Positions 1 to 8,455 of a DNA stretch of 64,000 nt are shown one piece after another. The DNA is from an uncultured Clostridia bacterium. GTDB taxonomy: Bacteria; Bacillota; Clostridia; TANB77; CAG-508. The stretch spans positions 67,976 to 131,975 of the forward strand of contig CAMMZC010000003.1 of the NCBI GenBank assembly GCA_946529215.1. The letters are read 5' to 3'. The notes under the pieces are model-generated. The model was not told where the DNA came from. It made no database searches and worked only from the letters and a program-made list of their open reading frames with translations. A program made the translations under genes and the position numbers. The number at the start of each line of letters is the position of its first letter. Positions within the stretch are counted from its first letter, which is position 1.

Positions 1-231
1 TTCTAAATATAAATTATCGTCCATAGCAAGTACAGGTATATCAACTAATTTTGAATAAGCTCTTGCTTTAATTAATGCATTTTCTATTGCATTCTTGCCA
101 TTTTCTTCCACCTCTATTTTAGACTTTAAATCTTTAAGTGTTAGTAGTTCTATACCTTTTTCTTTTAAACTTTGTGCAAATCTTTTTACTTTGCTTGGGT
201 TACTCGTTGCAAATAATATTTGTTTCATCAT
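1..231 (-). CDS. rdgB: RdgB/HAM1-type XTP/dITP pyrophosphatase, 5' part only
   Basis: The gene starts at an ATG pair (231/228) behind a clear GGAGGTG ribosome binding site and runs off the left edge, leaving about 77 N-terminal residues. The start (LFATSNPSKVKRF) matches the T/S-N-x-x-K nucleotide-binding opening of the HAM1 family, and an E-x-G-x-x-x-x-x-N-A-x-x-K-A stretch and a 'MDDNL' segment follow where the family has its DDSGL loop. The family hydrolyses non-canonical purine triphosphates (ITP, XTP, dITP) to monophosphates, keeping deaminated bases out of DNA and RNA. The DDSGL loop is altered (DDNLY), so substrate range could differ. The rest of the gene lies outside the window. Confidence 0.8.
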   Translation of the reverse strand, partial: MMKQILFATSNPSKVKRFAQSLKEKGIELLTLKDLKSKIEVEENGKNAIENALIKARAYSKLVDIPVLAMDDNLYLE

Positions 232-362
232 TTTAACACCTCCAAAAACTCATTTTTATATCCTTATTGTACAACATACCTAAAAAAAATGCAATAAAAT
301 AGTCACCAAAACTTGTTTTTTGAATAGTATAATAAAAAATAGAAAGGAGCGAAAGCTTAAAT

Positions 363-1034
363 ATGTATGACGATTATATGCAAAACTTATTAGGAGAAAA
401 CTATTCTCCATATCAATTTACATATGAGCCAATGACAAGAAATACTAATTATTTCAATCAAATAGAGGATTGTGACCAATATAATTATGATTATAACTAT
501 GATTTTCCTTATAATTGTAGGCAGCCAAATTACTACTCTAGAAATTTAGCAATGGATATTGAAAATATGTACCCCGAAATTTATAAAATAATATATCCTA
601 TGATTCAAAAAGCTTGTATGCAAAATAATAGACCTATTACAGAAGATGTATTAGATGAAATGACTTCAGATATTTATAACAATATAGAAGCGGATAATAT
701 CATTAACTTAAATATTGATATTGTTAATAATCGAACCGAAAAAAATTCTGCACAACAAAACAGTTCTCAATCAACAGGAACAAGTGAAAATAGAAGCTCT
801 CAAGTCAATACAAAAAATGTAACTGCATCTGTTCAAAATAGAGAATATCGTCAGATGAATAATCCAATTCGTGATTTAATTAGAATACTTTTAATTAGAG
901 AACTTATAGGTGGAAGGCCTGGTCTAAGGCCACCAAGGCCATTTCCACCAGGATCTGGACCATTTTATCCCAAACCACCTAGGCCGCCAATACCAGGGAA
1001 TCCTCCACCTAGACCACCTAGACCAAGGTTTTAA
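363..1034 (+). CDS. Asn/Tyr-rich protein with proline-rich tail, unknown function
   Basis: I do not recognise this 223-residue protein. The first ~70 residues are rich in Asn, Tyr and Asp. A central part (~70-180) is more ordinary and predicted helical, with an Asn/Gln/Ser-rich linker. The last ~45 residues are a Gly/Pro/Arg repeat with several PPRP units. There is no signal peptide or membrane segment. An AAAGGAG sits about 13 nt upstream of the ATG, and a TATAAT lies at 328-333 without a good -35. It is divergent from the rdgB-like gene and convergent with the next. The composition resembles spore-coat or surface-matrix proteins, but that is only a compositional guess. Confidence 0.6.
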   Translation: MYDDYMQNLLGENYSPYQFTYEPMTRNTNYFNQIEDCDQYNYDYNYDFPYNCRQPNYYSRNLAMDIENMYPEIYKIIYPMIQKACMQNNRPITEDVLDEMTSDIYNNIEADNIINLNIDIVNNRTEKNSAQQNSSQSTGTSENRSSQVNTKNVTASVQNREYRQMNNPIRDLIRILLIRELIGGRPGLRPPRPFPPGSGPFYPKPPRPPIPGNPPPRPPRPRF

Positions 1035-1074
1035 TAAATATTAATATATCAAATCACAAGTACTTTAATTTAAC

Positions 1075-1120
1075 TAAAAAATGAAGATATAGGTATTTCT
1101 CTTTATACTTATATCTTCAT
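1075..1120 (-). terminator. Rho-independent terminator (usable on both strands)
   Basis: A 16-bp stem (1081-1096 with 1105-1120, one G-U pair) is flanked by A-rich sequence at 1075-1080. This gives a U run on the minus strand just after the coiled-coil gene ending at 1180, and it also follows the convergent plus-strand gene. Confidence 0.75.
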
Positions 1121-1179
1121 CCCATTTCTTTGACTTAATAATTAACTTTATAACTATTAAATTAATCATAAATATATTC

Positions 1180-2946
1180 TTATTTTCTTCTGCCAAATAG
1201 CTTCTTTCTTTTTGGTTTTTCTTTTTTTTCTGTTTTTTCTTCTTCATCATCTTTTTTGAAAATACTATCATCTAGCTCATCATCATCTTCTATTTGTAAA
1301 ATATGATTATCTTCTTCATTGTCAATATCTTCTTCAAAATCTGTATCCTCTGAATCAAAAATTCCTAATAATTCATCAATTTCTTTATCCCTTTCGTCTT
1401 CGTCATCATTTTCATTTTGAATTTCGATTTTTTCATCGTCATCATCATTATTTTCGTCATCTTCCACTATATTACTATTTGCAAACAATACTTCATCTTC
1501 TTCATCTTCTACATCCCAATGAAATTCATCATCATCATCTTCTTCATCGTCTTCATCTTCTTGAGTTGTATCAAATTTTAATTTAATTTCTTTTGAAATA
1601 TTTTCATTTTCTTGAGTTTGTTCTTCTTGAGTTTGTTCTTCTTGATCATTGTTTTCATCAGATTCAGAAACTTGTGTTTCTATTGTTTCTTCTGGTCTGT
1701 CCTCAGAATTTTCTGTTTCATTATCCATTATGTTCTTATTTACTTCAAATGTTATGTCAATTGGTTCATATTCGGATAAATCTACTTCATAAGTTTCTGT
1801 CATTATTGATTTAAATGTATCAAAAATTTTTCTCATCCCTTCTAGTCTCCAATAATCAGGATAAATTAGTGTTCCTACCATATTAAGCTTACTTATATCT
1901 TTTTCAAATTTAACTTCTTGCTCTTTCAAATCATTTAAATAATCTATATTATATAGTTGTTTGTATAATTTCTTTGTAGCTTTACCATTAATTTCTTTAA
2001 TTAATAAAGAATACATATTTTGAATTTCAACTAAATCACTATTTAAATTATTACATGCTTCTGCCATTACTCTTTTATGTTCTTCTTCTCCACCAATTGT
2101 GTTCATTCTTTCATTATCTAAAAATAAAATTATATATTCGGTAATAACACCTAAAAACTCAAGCTTACTTTTTGAATCTTTAACTTGTTTTTTATGTTTT
2201 TCAATTTTTACTGTGTCATTTTTTATTTCTTCTAATAATTTAGAAGTTTTTTCATATAAAGTAAGTAAAATTTCAGCTCTTTTTTCTTCTATATATAATG
2301 AAGTATCTATTGCCTTATTTATTACATTTGTATCAAATGGTACCTTTTCTTTTTCGCCGTTTTTCATAATATTTCCGACCATTTCTAGTTTAACATTTTC
2401 TTTATCGTCTGATTTTAAAAAGCCTTTAATTTCTCTAAGCTTATCTTTTAAAATATTTGAAAAATTCTCTGATGTTACATTTAATATTTTTTGATAATCA
2501 CTTTCAATTATTCTTCTTTCTCTACCACATTTACTTCTAATTTCGCTTTTTTCGTTAAATTCCTTTATTCCTGCTATGAAATTGTCAGAGTTTTCTATTA
2601 TTTCATTTTCATTTTTTTTGATTTCTTCTTCATTTTTTTTAAATTTTTCTTTTAAAGATTCTTCATCTTCTTCCAGACTTTGAAATAAATTTTTTCTGTT
2701 TTCGAAATATTTTAGTGTTTTCTTATCTAAACTATCTTGCTTTTTTTGTATTTCTTTAATCTTGTTTGCTATTTTTTCAAATTCATCCATTACATTATTC
2801 TCAGTTTCTGATGCTTCTTGATACTTTTCTAAAATGCCAACTAACTCAAAATAATTATTTGAATTATTTTTTAAATTACTTTTTTTGTCATATCCAAATA
2901 CACTTGAAAAATACCTATCAATTACTATTGCATTTCTTTCATACAT
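1180..2946 (-). CDS. Large acidic coiled-coil protein, unknown function
   Basis: This 588-residue protein starts at an ATG 8 nt behind GGAGG. Residues ~40-130 and ~190-370 are Lys/Glu-rich heptad-like coiled coil. Residues ~410-570 are an extremely acidic Glu/Asp low-complexity tract. The last ~20 residues switch to strongly basic (ending LFGRRK). No signal peptide, membrane segment or enzyme motif is visible. It lies 16 nt after the receiver-GGDEF gene and is the last gene of a three-gene operon that starts at 4878. The acidic tail with a basic end suggests an electrostatic scaffold or a protein contacting membrane or nucleic acid. That is inference; no named family was recognised. Confidence 0.7.
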   Translation of the reverse strand: MYERNAIVIDRYFSSVFGYDKKSNLKNNSNNYFELVGILEKYQEASETENNVMDEFEKIANKIKEIQKKQDSLDKKTLKYFENRKNLFQSLEEDEESLKEKFKKNEEEIKKNENEIIENSDNFIAGIKEFNEKSEIRSKCGRERRIIESDYQKILNVTSENFSNILKDKLREIKGFLKSDDKENVKLEMVGNIMKNGEKEKVPFDTNVINKAIDTSLYIEEKRAEILLTLYEKTSKLLEEIKNDTVKIEKHKKQVKDSKSKLEFLGVITEYIILFLDNERMNTIGGEEEHKRVMAEACNNLNSDLVEIQNMYSLLIKEINGKATKKLYKQLYNIDYLNDLKEQEVKFEKDISKLNMVGTLIYPDYWRLEGMRKIFDTFKSIMTETYEVDLSEYEPIDITFEVNKNIMDNETENSEDRPEETIETQVSESDENNDQEEQTQEEQTQENENISKEIKLKFDTTQEDEDDEEDDDDEFHWDVEDEEDEVLFANSNIVEDDENNDDDDEKIEIQNENDDEDERDKEIDELLGIFDSEDTDFEEDIDNEEDNHILQIEDDDELDDSIFKKDDEEEKTEKKEKPKRKKLFGRRK

Positions 2947-2962
2947 AATTATACCTCCAAAT

Positions 2963-3889
2963 TTAACTGCTTTTTCTTCTATCTATTGTATAACTACTTC
3001 CCATTACGGACTTTACAGCATGTTTAACTTGGGCTGCAACATCTCCTATTTCAAGAATATTTTTAAATCTATTTTTGTCTGCAACTACAACTGCTATTGA
3101 AATTGATGTTAATGGGAATTTTTCTATTATTCCTCTCCTATTTGCTATCTCGATATATCCTTTTTCTGCATCTTCTTCTGTAAAAAAATTCTTTATTTGT
3201 CTATCAAATCTTAAAATTATTCTTTGGCATAAATTTTCTACATCAGTATAAGGAACTATTGCTATGAAATCATCCCCACCAACATGTCCCACAAATCCAC
3301 TTCTTTCATCTGTGTGTATTTCTTCCAAAATCGTATTTGCTGTATATTGAATAATTTTATCTCCTTTTAAAAATCCATACATATCATTATATGCTTTAAA
3401 ATTATCCAAATCTAAATATAAAATAGAAAATTCTTCTTCTTTTGTTAATCTTTTTTTTAGTTCTGAATGTATTTGTACATTTCCGGGTAAACCAGTTAAA
3501 GGACTTACCCTTCTATTTGTTGTAAGAAGTCTATTAAGATTTTTTACTGTATAATATAAGTATCCTTCATCAACTGGTTTTTTTATAAAATATTCTACAG
3601 ATTCGTTTAAAATACGCATTCTATGATTTCTTGAATTGTTTGATGAAACCACTATAACGGGTGTTATTGTATTATCTTCATCTTTTCTGATTTTTCGACA
3701 TAACTGGATTACATCCCTATCTATTGCATCTTCATTTATTACAATTAATGAAGGAATATTTTTCAAAGCAATGTCTATTTGCTGTGTTTTTACACTTATA
3801 AATTTATAATCTGGTTCATCTCTAAACAATTCTTTAAAGATAGTAATTGAAGATTCATCATCATCTATAATATACACTTCATTTAACAT
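2963..3889 (-). CDS. Pseudo-receiver + GGDEF domain protein (putative diguanylate cyclase)
   Basis: The 308-residue protein has an N-terminal response-regulator receiver fold (~1-120) with the acidic cluster D9-D11, S82/S83 and the conserved K104-P105. The phospho-acceptor position is Asn52 (LIVIN) instead of Asp. The C-terminal half (~130-305) is a GGDEF domain with GLPGN, the metal-binding LDLDNF (D160) and GGDDF at 204-208. GGDDF is a conservative variant of GGDEF, so c-di-GMP synthesis is plausible. I see no RxxD inhibitory site directly upstream of the motif. The ATG follows AAGGAG. The gene sits between an Ig-like membrane protein gene (14 nt upstream) and the coiled-coil gene (16 nt downstream), so the three are probably one operon. 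The Asn suggests a receiver working without phosphorylation. Confidence 0.85.
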   Translation of the reverse strand: MLNEVYIIDDDESSITIFKELFRDEPDYKFISVKTQQIDIALKNIPSLIVINEDAIDRDVIQLCRKIRKDEDNTITPVIVVSSNNSRNHRMRILNESVEYFIKKPVDEGYLYYTVKNLNRLLTTNRRVSPLTGLPGNVQIHSELKKRLTKEEEFSILYLDLDNFKAYNDMYGFLKGDKIIQYTANTILEEIHTDERSGFVGHVGGDDFIAIVPYTDVENLCQRIILRFDRQIKNFFTEEDAEKGYIEIANRRGIIEKFPLTSISIAVVVADKNRFKNILEIGDVAAQVKHAVKSVMGSSYTIDRRKSS

Positions 3890-3903
3890 CTTTTACTCCT
3901 TTG

Positions 3904-4878
3904 TTAATTTTTCCTATTAATGTCCCATACTTTTTCTGTAATTTTCATTCCATCTTTATTATATACTGTAATAATAAGTTTATTGCTTCCTGGCTCCCCT
4001 GGTTGTAAATCTAACTCTTTATAATAGTCATTTTTGTTTACTGTTTCTACTGTTTCTACTCCATTAAAATTAATTACAACTTTATCTATAGTTCTTGTAT
4101 CTGAAGCATTTATTATAAATTTTGTATATTGTAAATTTGTTCCATTAGTTTTGATACTAAGAGTTGGGAAATATACATTTTTAGATATCTTTCCAACTGT
4201 TCCATCTGCATATCCAACTTTTATTGCTAATTTATGTTCTCCTTGAAGAGCGTCAATTACTATTGATGCTGTATTACTATTTATTTGTTCAGTTTTGTCA
4301 TCACCGTCATCATAACTATATGATATAAAATTAATTAATTGAGATTCTTCACAAGTAATAGCAATTTTATTTTTGTTCTTTTTAGCTTTTGGATCATATT
4401 CAGGAGAAAATGATGTAATATTAGGTTCTTTAGCACCTACATACTCTTTACTATATTCACTCTTTTTCCCATTTTCATCTGTAACTTGAATATTAAATAT
4501 ATTTGTACCACTTGGTATGTCTAATGTTAATTCCATTGATTTTTTTCCATTTGAGCTTATATGTTTAGTGTCTTGTCCTTCCCAATTATATTCAATATTA
4601 GAGATTATACTTTCACAAGATATTTCTATTTCTAACTCTGTAGCATTTTGAGTAACATCTATTCTAGGTACAATAGATTGTTGATTGTTGACTGTTGTAT
4701 TATCTTTATTTAACATTGAAAAAGTTGAAATTCCAATTAATGCTATTCCAAACACCAATAGTATAATGCTAAAAACTAATACTACAGATTTAATATTTGC
4801 CTTGTTACCATAAGTTGCTTGGTTTGTTTTTGTTTTCATTTTCTTTTTAGGCATTTCAACAGATAATATTTGGTTCAT
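3904..4878 (-). CDS. Single-pass membrane protein with extracellular Ig-like repeats
   Basis: The 324-residue protein has a short basic N-terminus (~1-28), one hydrophobic helix at ~30-52, and a ~270-residue outside portion made of what look like three beta-sandwich repeats. These recur with the phrasing 'I.V.D..G..S/T' and 'N.F.IQVTDENGK', similar to bacterial Ig-like modules. There are no catalytic motifs. The start has AAAGGG about 12 nt upstream and a well-spaced promoter at 4973-5001. As the first gene of the operon with the receiver-GGDEF and coiled-coil genes, it could be the sensor or envelope anchor of that set (inference). Confidence 0.7.
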   Translation of the reverse strand: MNQILSVEMPKKKMKTKTNQATYGNKANIKSVVLVFSIILLVFGIALIGISTFSMLNKDNTTVNNQQSIVPRIDVTQNATELEIEISCESIISNIEYNWEGQDTKHISSNGKKSMELTLDIPSGTNIFNIQVTDENGKKSEYSKEYVGAKEPNITSFSPEYDPKAKKNKNKIAITCEESQLINFISYSYDDGDDKTEQINSNTASIVIDALQGEHKLAIKVGYADGTVGKISKNVYFPTLSIKTNGTNLQYTKFIINASDTRTIDKVVINFNGVETVETVNKNDYYKELDLQPGEPGSNKLIITVYNKDGMKITEKVWDINRKN

Positions 4879-4972
4879 TTATTAATTCATCCCTTTCATA
4901 AGGCACAAATTTCGTTGAAATAATTTCAAATTAACTTTCAACGTTTTACCTCTTTTGTTTAATTACTTTTAA

Positions 4973-5001
4973 ATTATATCACAAGGTTGGCGAGTTGTAA
5001 A
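4973..5001 (-). promoter_or_regulatory. SigA-type promoter for the 4878-1180 operon
   Basis: On the minus strand TTTACA (4996-5001) and TATAAT (4973-4978) are separated by 17 nt. The expected transcript has a ~90-nt leader containing an 8-bp inverted repeat (4911-4941). Confidence 0.7.
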
Positions 5002-5017
5002 TAATTTTTTAAAATTT

Positions 5018-5707
5018 TTATTTACAAAATCTGTGTTTACCTATAGTTACAGTTAGTGGGCGTGACCATATCCATTTATTTGTTGCAGTAGCAGGATTGA
5101 AATAATAAATTGCGCCATAAGAAGGATCCCACCCATTTATTGCATCTTGTGCAGCTTTTTTTGCAGAACTATCAGGGCTCATATTAATTTGTCCATCAGA
5201 AACTGCATCAAATGCACCTTTTTGATATATTACACCTGAAATAGTATTCGGAAAAGAACTACTTTTTACTCTGTTCATTATAACTGCACCTACTGCTACT
5301 TGCCCTATATATGGCTCTCCTCTTGCTTCTCCATAAATCAAATGTGCAAGTAAATTCACATTACTTGAATTGCTTGTAGTTCCTGAAGAACTTGACGAAC
5401 TTGTAATTCCCATTGCATTTAATGTCTTTGTTCCTGCAATTCCATCTACTGTTAAACCATTCTTTTTTTGAAAAGATTTTACTGCAGAAAGTGTTTTACT
5501 TCCAAAAACGCCATCTATGCTTCCATTATAATATCCCCATCTTTTTAGCTTTGTTTGTATTTGTTTTACCTCTTCTCCTTGTGAGCCATATTTTGAAAGA
5601 GCTTGAACTTTGTAAAATTTTGAAAACGAAATAAATAAAATCATAAGTATTAAAATAAAAGTTATTATTATTGCTCGAATTTTTTTGTATTTTTTAAATT
5701 TTTTCAT
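5018..5707 (-). CDS. sleB: Spore cortex-lytic enzyme / cell wall hydrolase SleB
   Basis: SleB is a lytic enzyme that degrades the spore cortex peptidoglycan at germination. I choose the ATG at 5707 (MKKFKKYKK), because AAGGAA precedes it and the upstream in-frame extension is unlike the family; this gives 229 residues. A basic N-terminus and hydrophobic helix (~10-30) act as signal/anchor. A peptidoglycan-binding repeat (~37-95; GSQGEEVKQIQ, DGVFGSKT) and a Ser-rich linker follow, then the Hydrolase_2 domain (~112-229) with the catalytic Glu in IYGEARGE, MNRV and the closing WSRPLTVTIGKHRFC segment. It is not clearly co-transcribed with its neighbours. A related non-spore hydrolase is possible. 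Confidence 0.88.
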   Translation of the reverse strand: MKKFKKYKKIRAIIITFILILMILFISFSKFYKVQALSKYGSQGEEVKQIQTKLKRWGYYNGSIDGVFGSKTLSAVKSFQKKNGLTVDGIAGTKTLNAMGITSSSSSSGTTSNSSNVNLLAHLIYGEARGEPYIGQVAVGAVIMNRVKSSSFPNTISGVIYQKGAFDAVSDGQINMSPDSSAKKAAQDAINGWDPSYGAIYYFNPATATNKWIWSRPLTVTIGKHRFCK

Positions 5708-6015
5708 AAATAATCTTGTTCCTTTCTTGCCTTCGTATGATTGCTTTTGCAATCTGCACTGTAGCGAAGACACTTTTCTAATAAAAATTTAATTTTATTT
5801 TGTGCCAAATTTGGATTTTTATTCAAAAACAATTGCTTTTTTTAGTTAGCGTAAATTTTGAGTCAACCTGTTAATAATATTATTTAAAATATTAGAAATT
5901 TCATTTTGGTAATTTTTAATATATATTTCGCAAGCAATTTACATAACTCTTGACAAATATTTCAGGTTATTATATAATTTAGAGCAAAATAAGTAATTTT
6001 TTAGGGGGAAGAAAT
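5708..6015. other. Divergent intergenic region
   Basis: About 300 bp of AT-rich sequence lies between the divergent sleB and the 96-residue gene. Apart from the plus-strand promoter at 5950-5978 I see no gene or strong hairpin. A sporulation promoter for sleB would lie here, but I cannot assign one. Confidence 0.5.
5950..5978 (+). promoter_or_regulatory. Consensus SigA promoter
   Basis: TTGACA (5950-5955) and TATAAT (5973-5978) are both perfect consensus hexamers, 17 nt apart, 37 nt before the start of the small plus-strand gene at 6016. Confidence 0.85.
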
Positions 6016-6306
6016 ATGTTTAACAATAATTTCCGTCGTAAGTATGTAGTAAAAAAAGAAAACGGTTTTTATAAAGGTTCAACAACTTATTGGAATGACG
6101 GAACTGTTCAGAGATTTAATGCAAAATCTGGCATGCTAATAACAGGAATAGGAAAGCCAATAATAGAACGTGTGTGGCATTTTAATGAAAAAGGTGTATA
6201 TGAATTGATATGGACAATAACTGATGATTCAGGTAAAAGAAGACCTTTAACAGATGAAGAATATGAAAAATTTATAACTAGAGATAATACCGAACCCGAA
6301 CTTTAA
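6016..6306 (+). CDS. Small conserved-looking protein, unknown function
   Basis: This 96-residue soluble protein has its own perfect SigA promoter, a strong AGGGGGAAG ribosome binding site and an intrinsic terminator, so it is a well-expressed single-gene unit. The sequence is beta-rich and polar (FYKGSTTYWNDGTVQRF, WHFNEKGVYELIWTITDDSG), with no signal peptide, membrane helix or Cys cluster. I do not recognise a family. The strong signals suggest a housekeeping or structural role, but no function can be assigned. Confidence 0.7.
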   Translation: MFNNNFRRKYVVKKENGFYKGSTTYWNDGTVQRFNAKSGMLITGIGKPIIERVWHFNEKGVYELIWTITDDSGKRRPLTDEEYEKFITRDNTEPEL

Positions 6307-6313
6307 GACCAAA

Positions 6314-6340
6314 AAAAGACGCAAAATATCTGCGTCTTTT
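6314..6340. terminator. Bidirectional intrinsic terminator
   Basis: A 10-bp stem AAAAGACGCA/TGCGTCTTTT (6314-6323 with 6331-6340) has a 7-nt loop, between the plus-strand gene ending at 6306 and holA ending at 6381. Confidence 0.85.
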
Positions 6341-6380
6341 ATTATTTAAAACATTCCAGATAGTGTAAAAATCTCTTTTT

Positions 6381-7400
6381 TTAACAATACGCACACAAAA
6401 TGCTTTCAAGCCCCACATTTAAATCAATCAATCCAATTTTATATTTATAATCTAAATCACAAAATTCTTGCAAAATTTTTCTAAGTTCTTTTAATTTAAA
6501 ATACCCTGCTTGCGCCTTATATTTATTTGCTAAAAATGCTTGGTTTGGCTTTAAGTCTAAATAACTTGTTACATCTTTATTTTGCACAATAGCAAGTTTT
6601 GCAAGATATATTTTTTTAAAGTGATTATATAGAGTAATTAAAATTTTTTGAAGTGGTTCTTTTGAAAGTACAAGATTTCTTAAAACTTCAATTGCTTGTT
6701 TTGTATTCTTTTTTCCTAAACTATCTGTTAAATCAAATATAATGCTTTCCATCTTTTTTATTGCAAGTTTGTCTATTGCTTCTTTTGTAATAGTATTTCC
6801 CTCACCTGTATATTCTATAAGTTTTCTTGTTTCATTTATAAGTTCTTGCATATCTGTACCACAACATTCGATTAAATAAGTTAATGTACTCATTTCTACA
6901 TTTACTTTATATGCATCTATAATTGCTTTAAGTCTGTTTTGAATTTGATATGGTTTCTGATACTCAAAATTACATACAGTGCCGAGCTTTTCTATTGTAG
7001 AAAGTAATTCGCATTTTTCTGTAGTTTCTTCTACAAAAACCAAAACTATAGTCTCATTAATTTGTTCTATATTTTCTTTAATATATGTATTTAATTTTTC
7101 TTTTAAATTGCTATTATCATTTTTGCTCTTTTTCTTTATATCTTTTTTGAAAAGTCCTGTATTTTTTGCAACTATTAGCTTTTTTTCATAACCAAATGCA
7201 GGTGTTTCTAAGTCTGAAATAATTTCGTTTATATTTGTCTCATCTATTAAAATATAATTTATTCCATTTATTTTTTCACCAAATATCTTTTTTATAGATT
7301 TTAGGCAGTTTTCTAAAAGAAAAGTTTCTTCTCCATACAGCAAATATAATCCGCGAAGATTACCTGTTTTTAGTTCTTTTTCTAAATCTTCTATTTTCAT
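6381..7400 (-). CDS. holA: DNA polymerase III delta subunit
   Basis: HolA opens the beta sliding clamp in the replicative clamp loader. I choose the ATG at 7400 (MKIEDLEKEL), because a GAAAGGAAA site lies just upstream; an in-frame TTG nine codons earlier would bury that site. The 339-residue product has the typical start (LYLLYGEETFLLE), a degenerate AAA+ core (~1-210) without Walker motifs, as usual in delta, and the C-terminal helical collar domain (~215-339, EPLQKILITLYNHF and the QAGYFKLKELRKIL segment). It lies ~80 nt after ruvC. Length and layout are normal for Firmicutes. Confidence 0.92.
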   Translation of the reverse strand: MKIEDLEKELKTGNLRGLYLLYGEETFLLENCLKSIKKIFGEKINGINYILIDETNINEIISDLETPAFGYEKKLIVAKNTGLFKKDIKKKSKNDNSNLKEKLNTYIKENIEQINETIVLVFVEETTEKCELLSTIEKLGTVCNFEYQKPYQIQNRLKAIIDAYKVNVEMSTLTYLIECCGTDMQELINETRKLIEYTGEGNTITKEAIDKLAIKKMESIIFDLTDSLGKKNTKQAIEVLRNLVLSKEPLQKILITLYNHFKKIYLAKLAIVQNKDVTSYLDLKPNQAFLANKYKAQAGYFKLKELRKILQEFCDLDYKYKIGLIDLNVGLESILCAYC

Positions 7401-7483
7401 TTCTAAACGTTTCCTTTCATTAGACAAAAGTAATTATATAAATTTATTAAAGCTAAGCTTAAATCTTTCCAGCAACCTTCAAA

Positions 7484-7970
7484 TTATAGGCTTTTTGAAA
7501 ACTTTGCAGAATGTGCATGGCAAATTGCTATAGCCATGCTATCTGTTGTATCATCAAGTTTTGGTAATTTTTCTTCATGTAAGATCATTTTTACCATTCT
7601 TTGAACTTGCATTTTGTCTGCCCTTCCATATCCAACAACTGCTTGTTTAACTTGAAGTGGTGTATATTCATAAATTGGAACTCCGCTTAAGTTTTGTTGC
7701 AACTAATATAACGCCTCTTGCTTGCGCAACATTTATAGCAGTTTTCGCATTGTTATTGAAAAAGAGCTCTTCAATCGACATAGCATCAGGCCTATATTCA
7801 TCTATAATATCAATTAAATCATTATATATTTTTTCTAGTCTAAGTGGAAACGATGTATGTGCTTCTGTAAGTATAGCTCCTGCAGTAATAAGCTTAAATC
7901 TATTTCCTTCATAATCTATTATGCTAAAACCCGTTATTGCAAAACCAGGGTCAATTCCTAAAATTCTCAT
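7484..7970 (-). pseudogene. ruvC: RuvC Holliday junction resolvase, broken by a one-base frameshift
   Basis: RuvC cuts Holliday junctions with RuvAB. The first part (7970 down to about 7690) reads MRILGIDPGFAITGFSII, carrying the first catalytic Asp, and AMSIEELFF, carrying the catalytic Glu. It then leaves frame near a run of four A's. The second part, in another frame, continues [20 protein letters not shown] and ends with [16 protein letters not shown], supplying the remaining catalytic Asp residues. Dropping one A from the AAAA run near 7692 restores 161 residues, the normal family size, reading [16 protein letters not shown]. All catalytic residues are intact, so this is either a recent mutation or a base-call/assembly error. 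ruvA and ruvB are not nearby. Confidence 0.85.
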
Positions 7971-8020
7971 CTTTCACCTCAATTTATTTTATTATAATTC
8001 ACTATTATATTAATTAAAAC

Positions 8021-8112
8021 GAATAAAAGGGGCGTGATTAAAATAATTTCAAAACGTAATTGCAAAGCATTGGATAAATATATTTTTTCTAAAAAATTTC
8101 TACGCACCCCCA
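8021..8112 (-). repeat. Hairpin repeat A, related to the 8310-8362 hairpin
   Basis: A long imperfect inverted repeat opens with ggggcgtgattaaaat (8029 on) and closes with ctacgcacccc (~8100-8110). Its 5' arm matches that of the hairpin at 8317 (ggagcgtgattaagat), so the spacer between ruvC and the debranching enzyme gene carries two copies of one GC-cored hairpin. On the minus strand this copy is followed by TTTTATT, so it may act as a terminator. The rest of 7971-8455 holds no ORF I can support. Confidence 0.5.
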
Positions 8113-8309
8113 AAATCAGGGGTAAGCTGAAAATCAACGCAAATGCATTTTCAAGCACTAAATTGTTTTTTTAGTATATCCAGCTTAAAATATTATCTTA
8201 ATATCCCTTTAAATTGATTATACTTGTGTTTTTAATTATAGTCTCACGTTTCATATTTACATCGAAAAATCGTTTACAAATCTTTTTAAAATATTAATAA
8301 TGAATCAAG

Positions 8310-8362
8310 AACAAAAGGAGCGTGATTAAGATAATTTAACTTTTAGATTATCTACACGCTCC
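8310..8362 (-). terminator. Terminator-like hairpin B
   Basis: GGAGCGTG (8317-8324) pairs with CACGCTCC (8355-8362), and the stem is extended inward by AGATAAT/ATTATCT. On the minus strand the stem is followed by TTTTGTT. It is downstream of the debranching enzyme gene. Confidence 0.6.
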
Positions 8363-8410
8363 GTCTTTGTTCGCGTGCGAAATTTTCTTTAGAAAATTTC
8401 TGTACATAGC

Positions 8411-8450
8411 TTTTATGTATAGAAAAAAAATCGATTTTCCTATACATAAA
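8411..8450 (-). terminator. Hairpin after the debranching enzyme gene
   Basis: An 11-bp stem TTTATGTATAG/CTATACATAAA encloses a nested GAAAATCGATTTT(C)-type palindrome, immediately after the stop codon at 8456. A third small perfect hairpin (AAATTTTC/GAAAATTT, 8381-8400) follows. Confidence 0.6.
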
Positions 8451-8455
8451 CAGTT

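Noticed and set aside
1593..1814. Plus-strand ORFs opposite the acidic coiled-coil gene and similar Leu/Phe-rich ORFs throughout
   Set aside because: They are antisense shadows of real minus-strand genes, with no ribosome site or protein-like composition.
7484..7702. Separate 72-residue gene after a short N-terminal ORF
   Set aside because: It is the C-terminal half of ruvC in a shifted frame; its apparent start is a TTG with no ribosome site.
8021..8362. CRISPR-like or ncRNA array in the ruvC/debranching enzyme spacer
   Set aside because: Only two related hairpins are present, unequal in size and without regular spacers; they fit terminators better.
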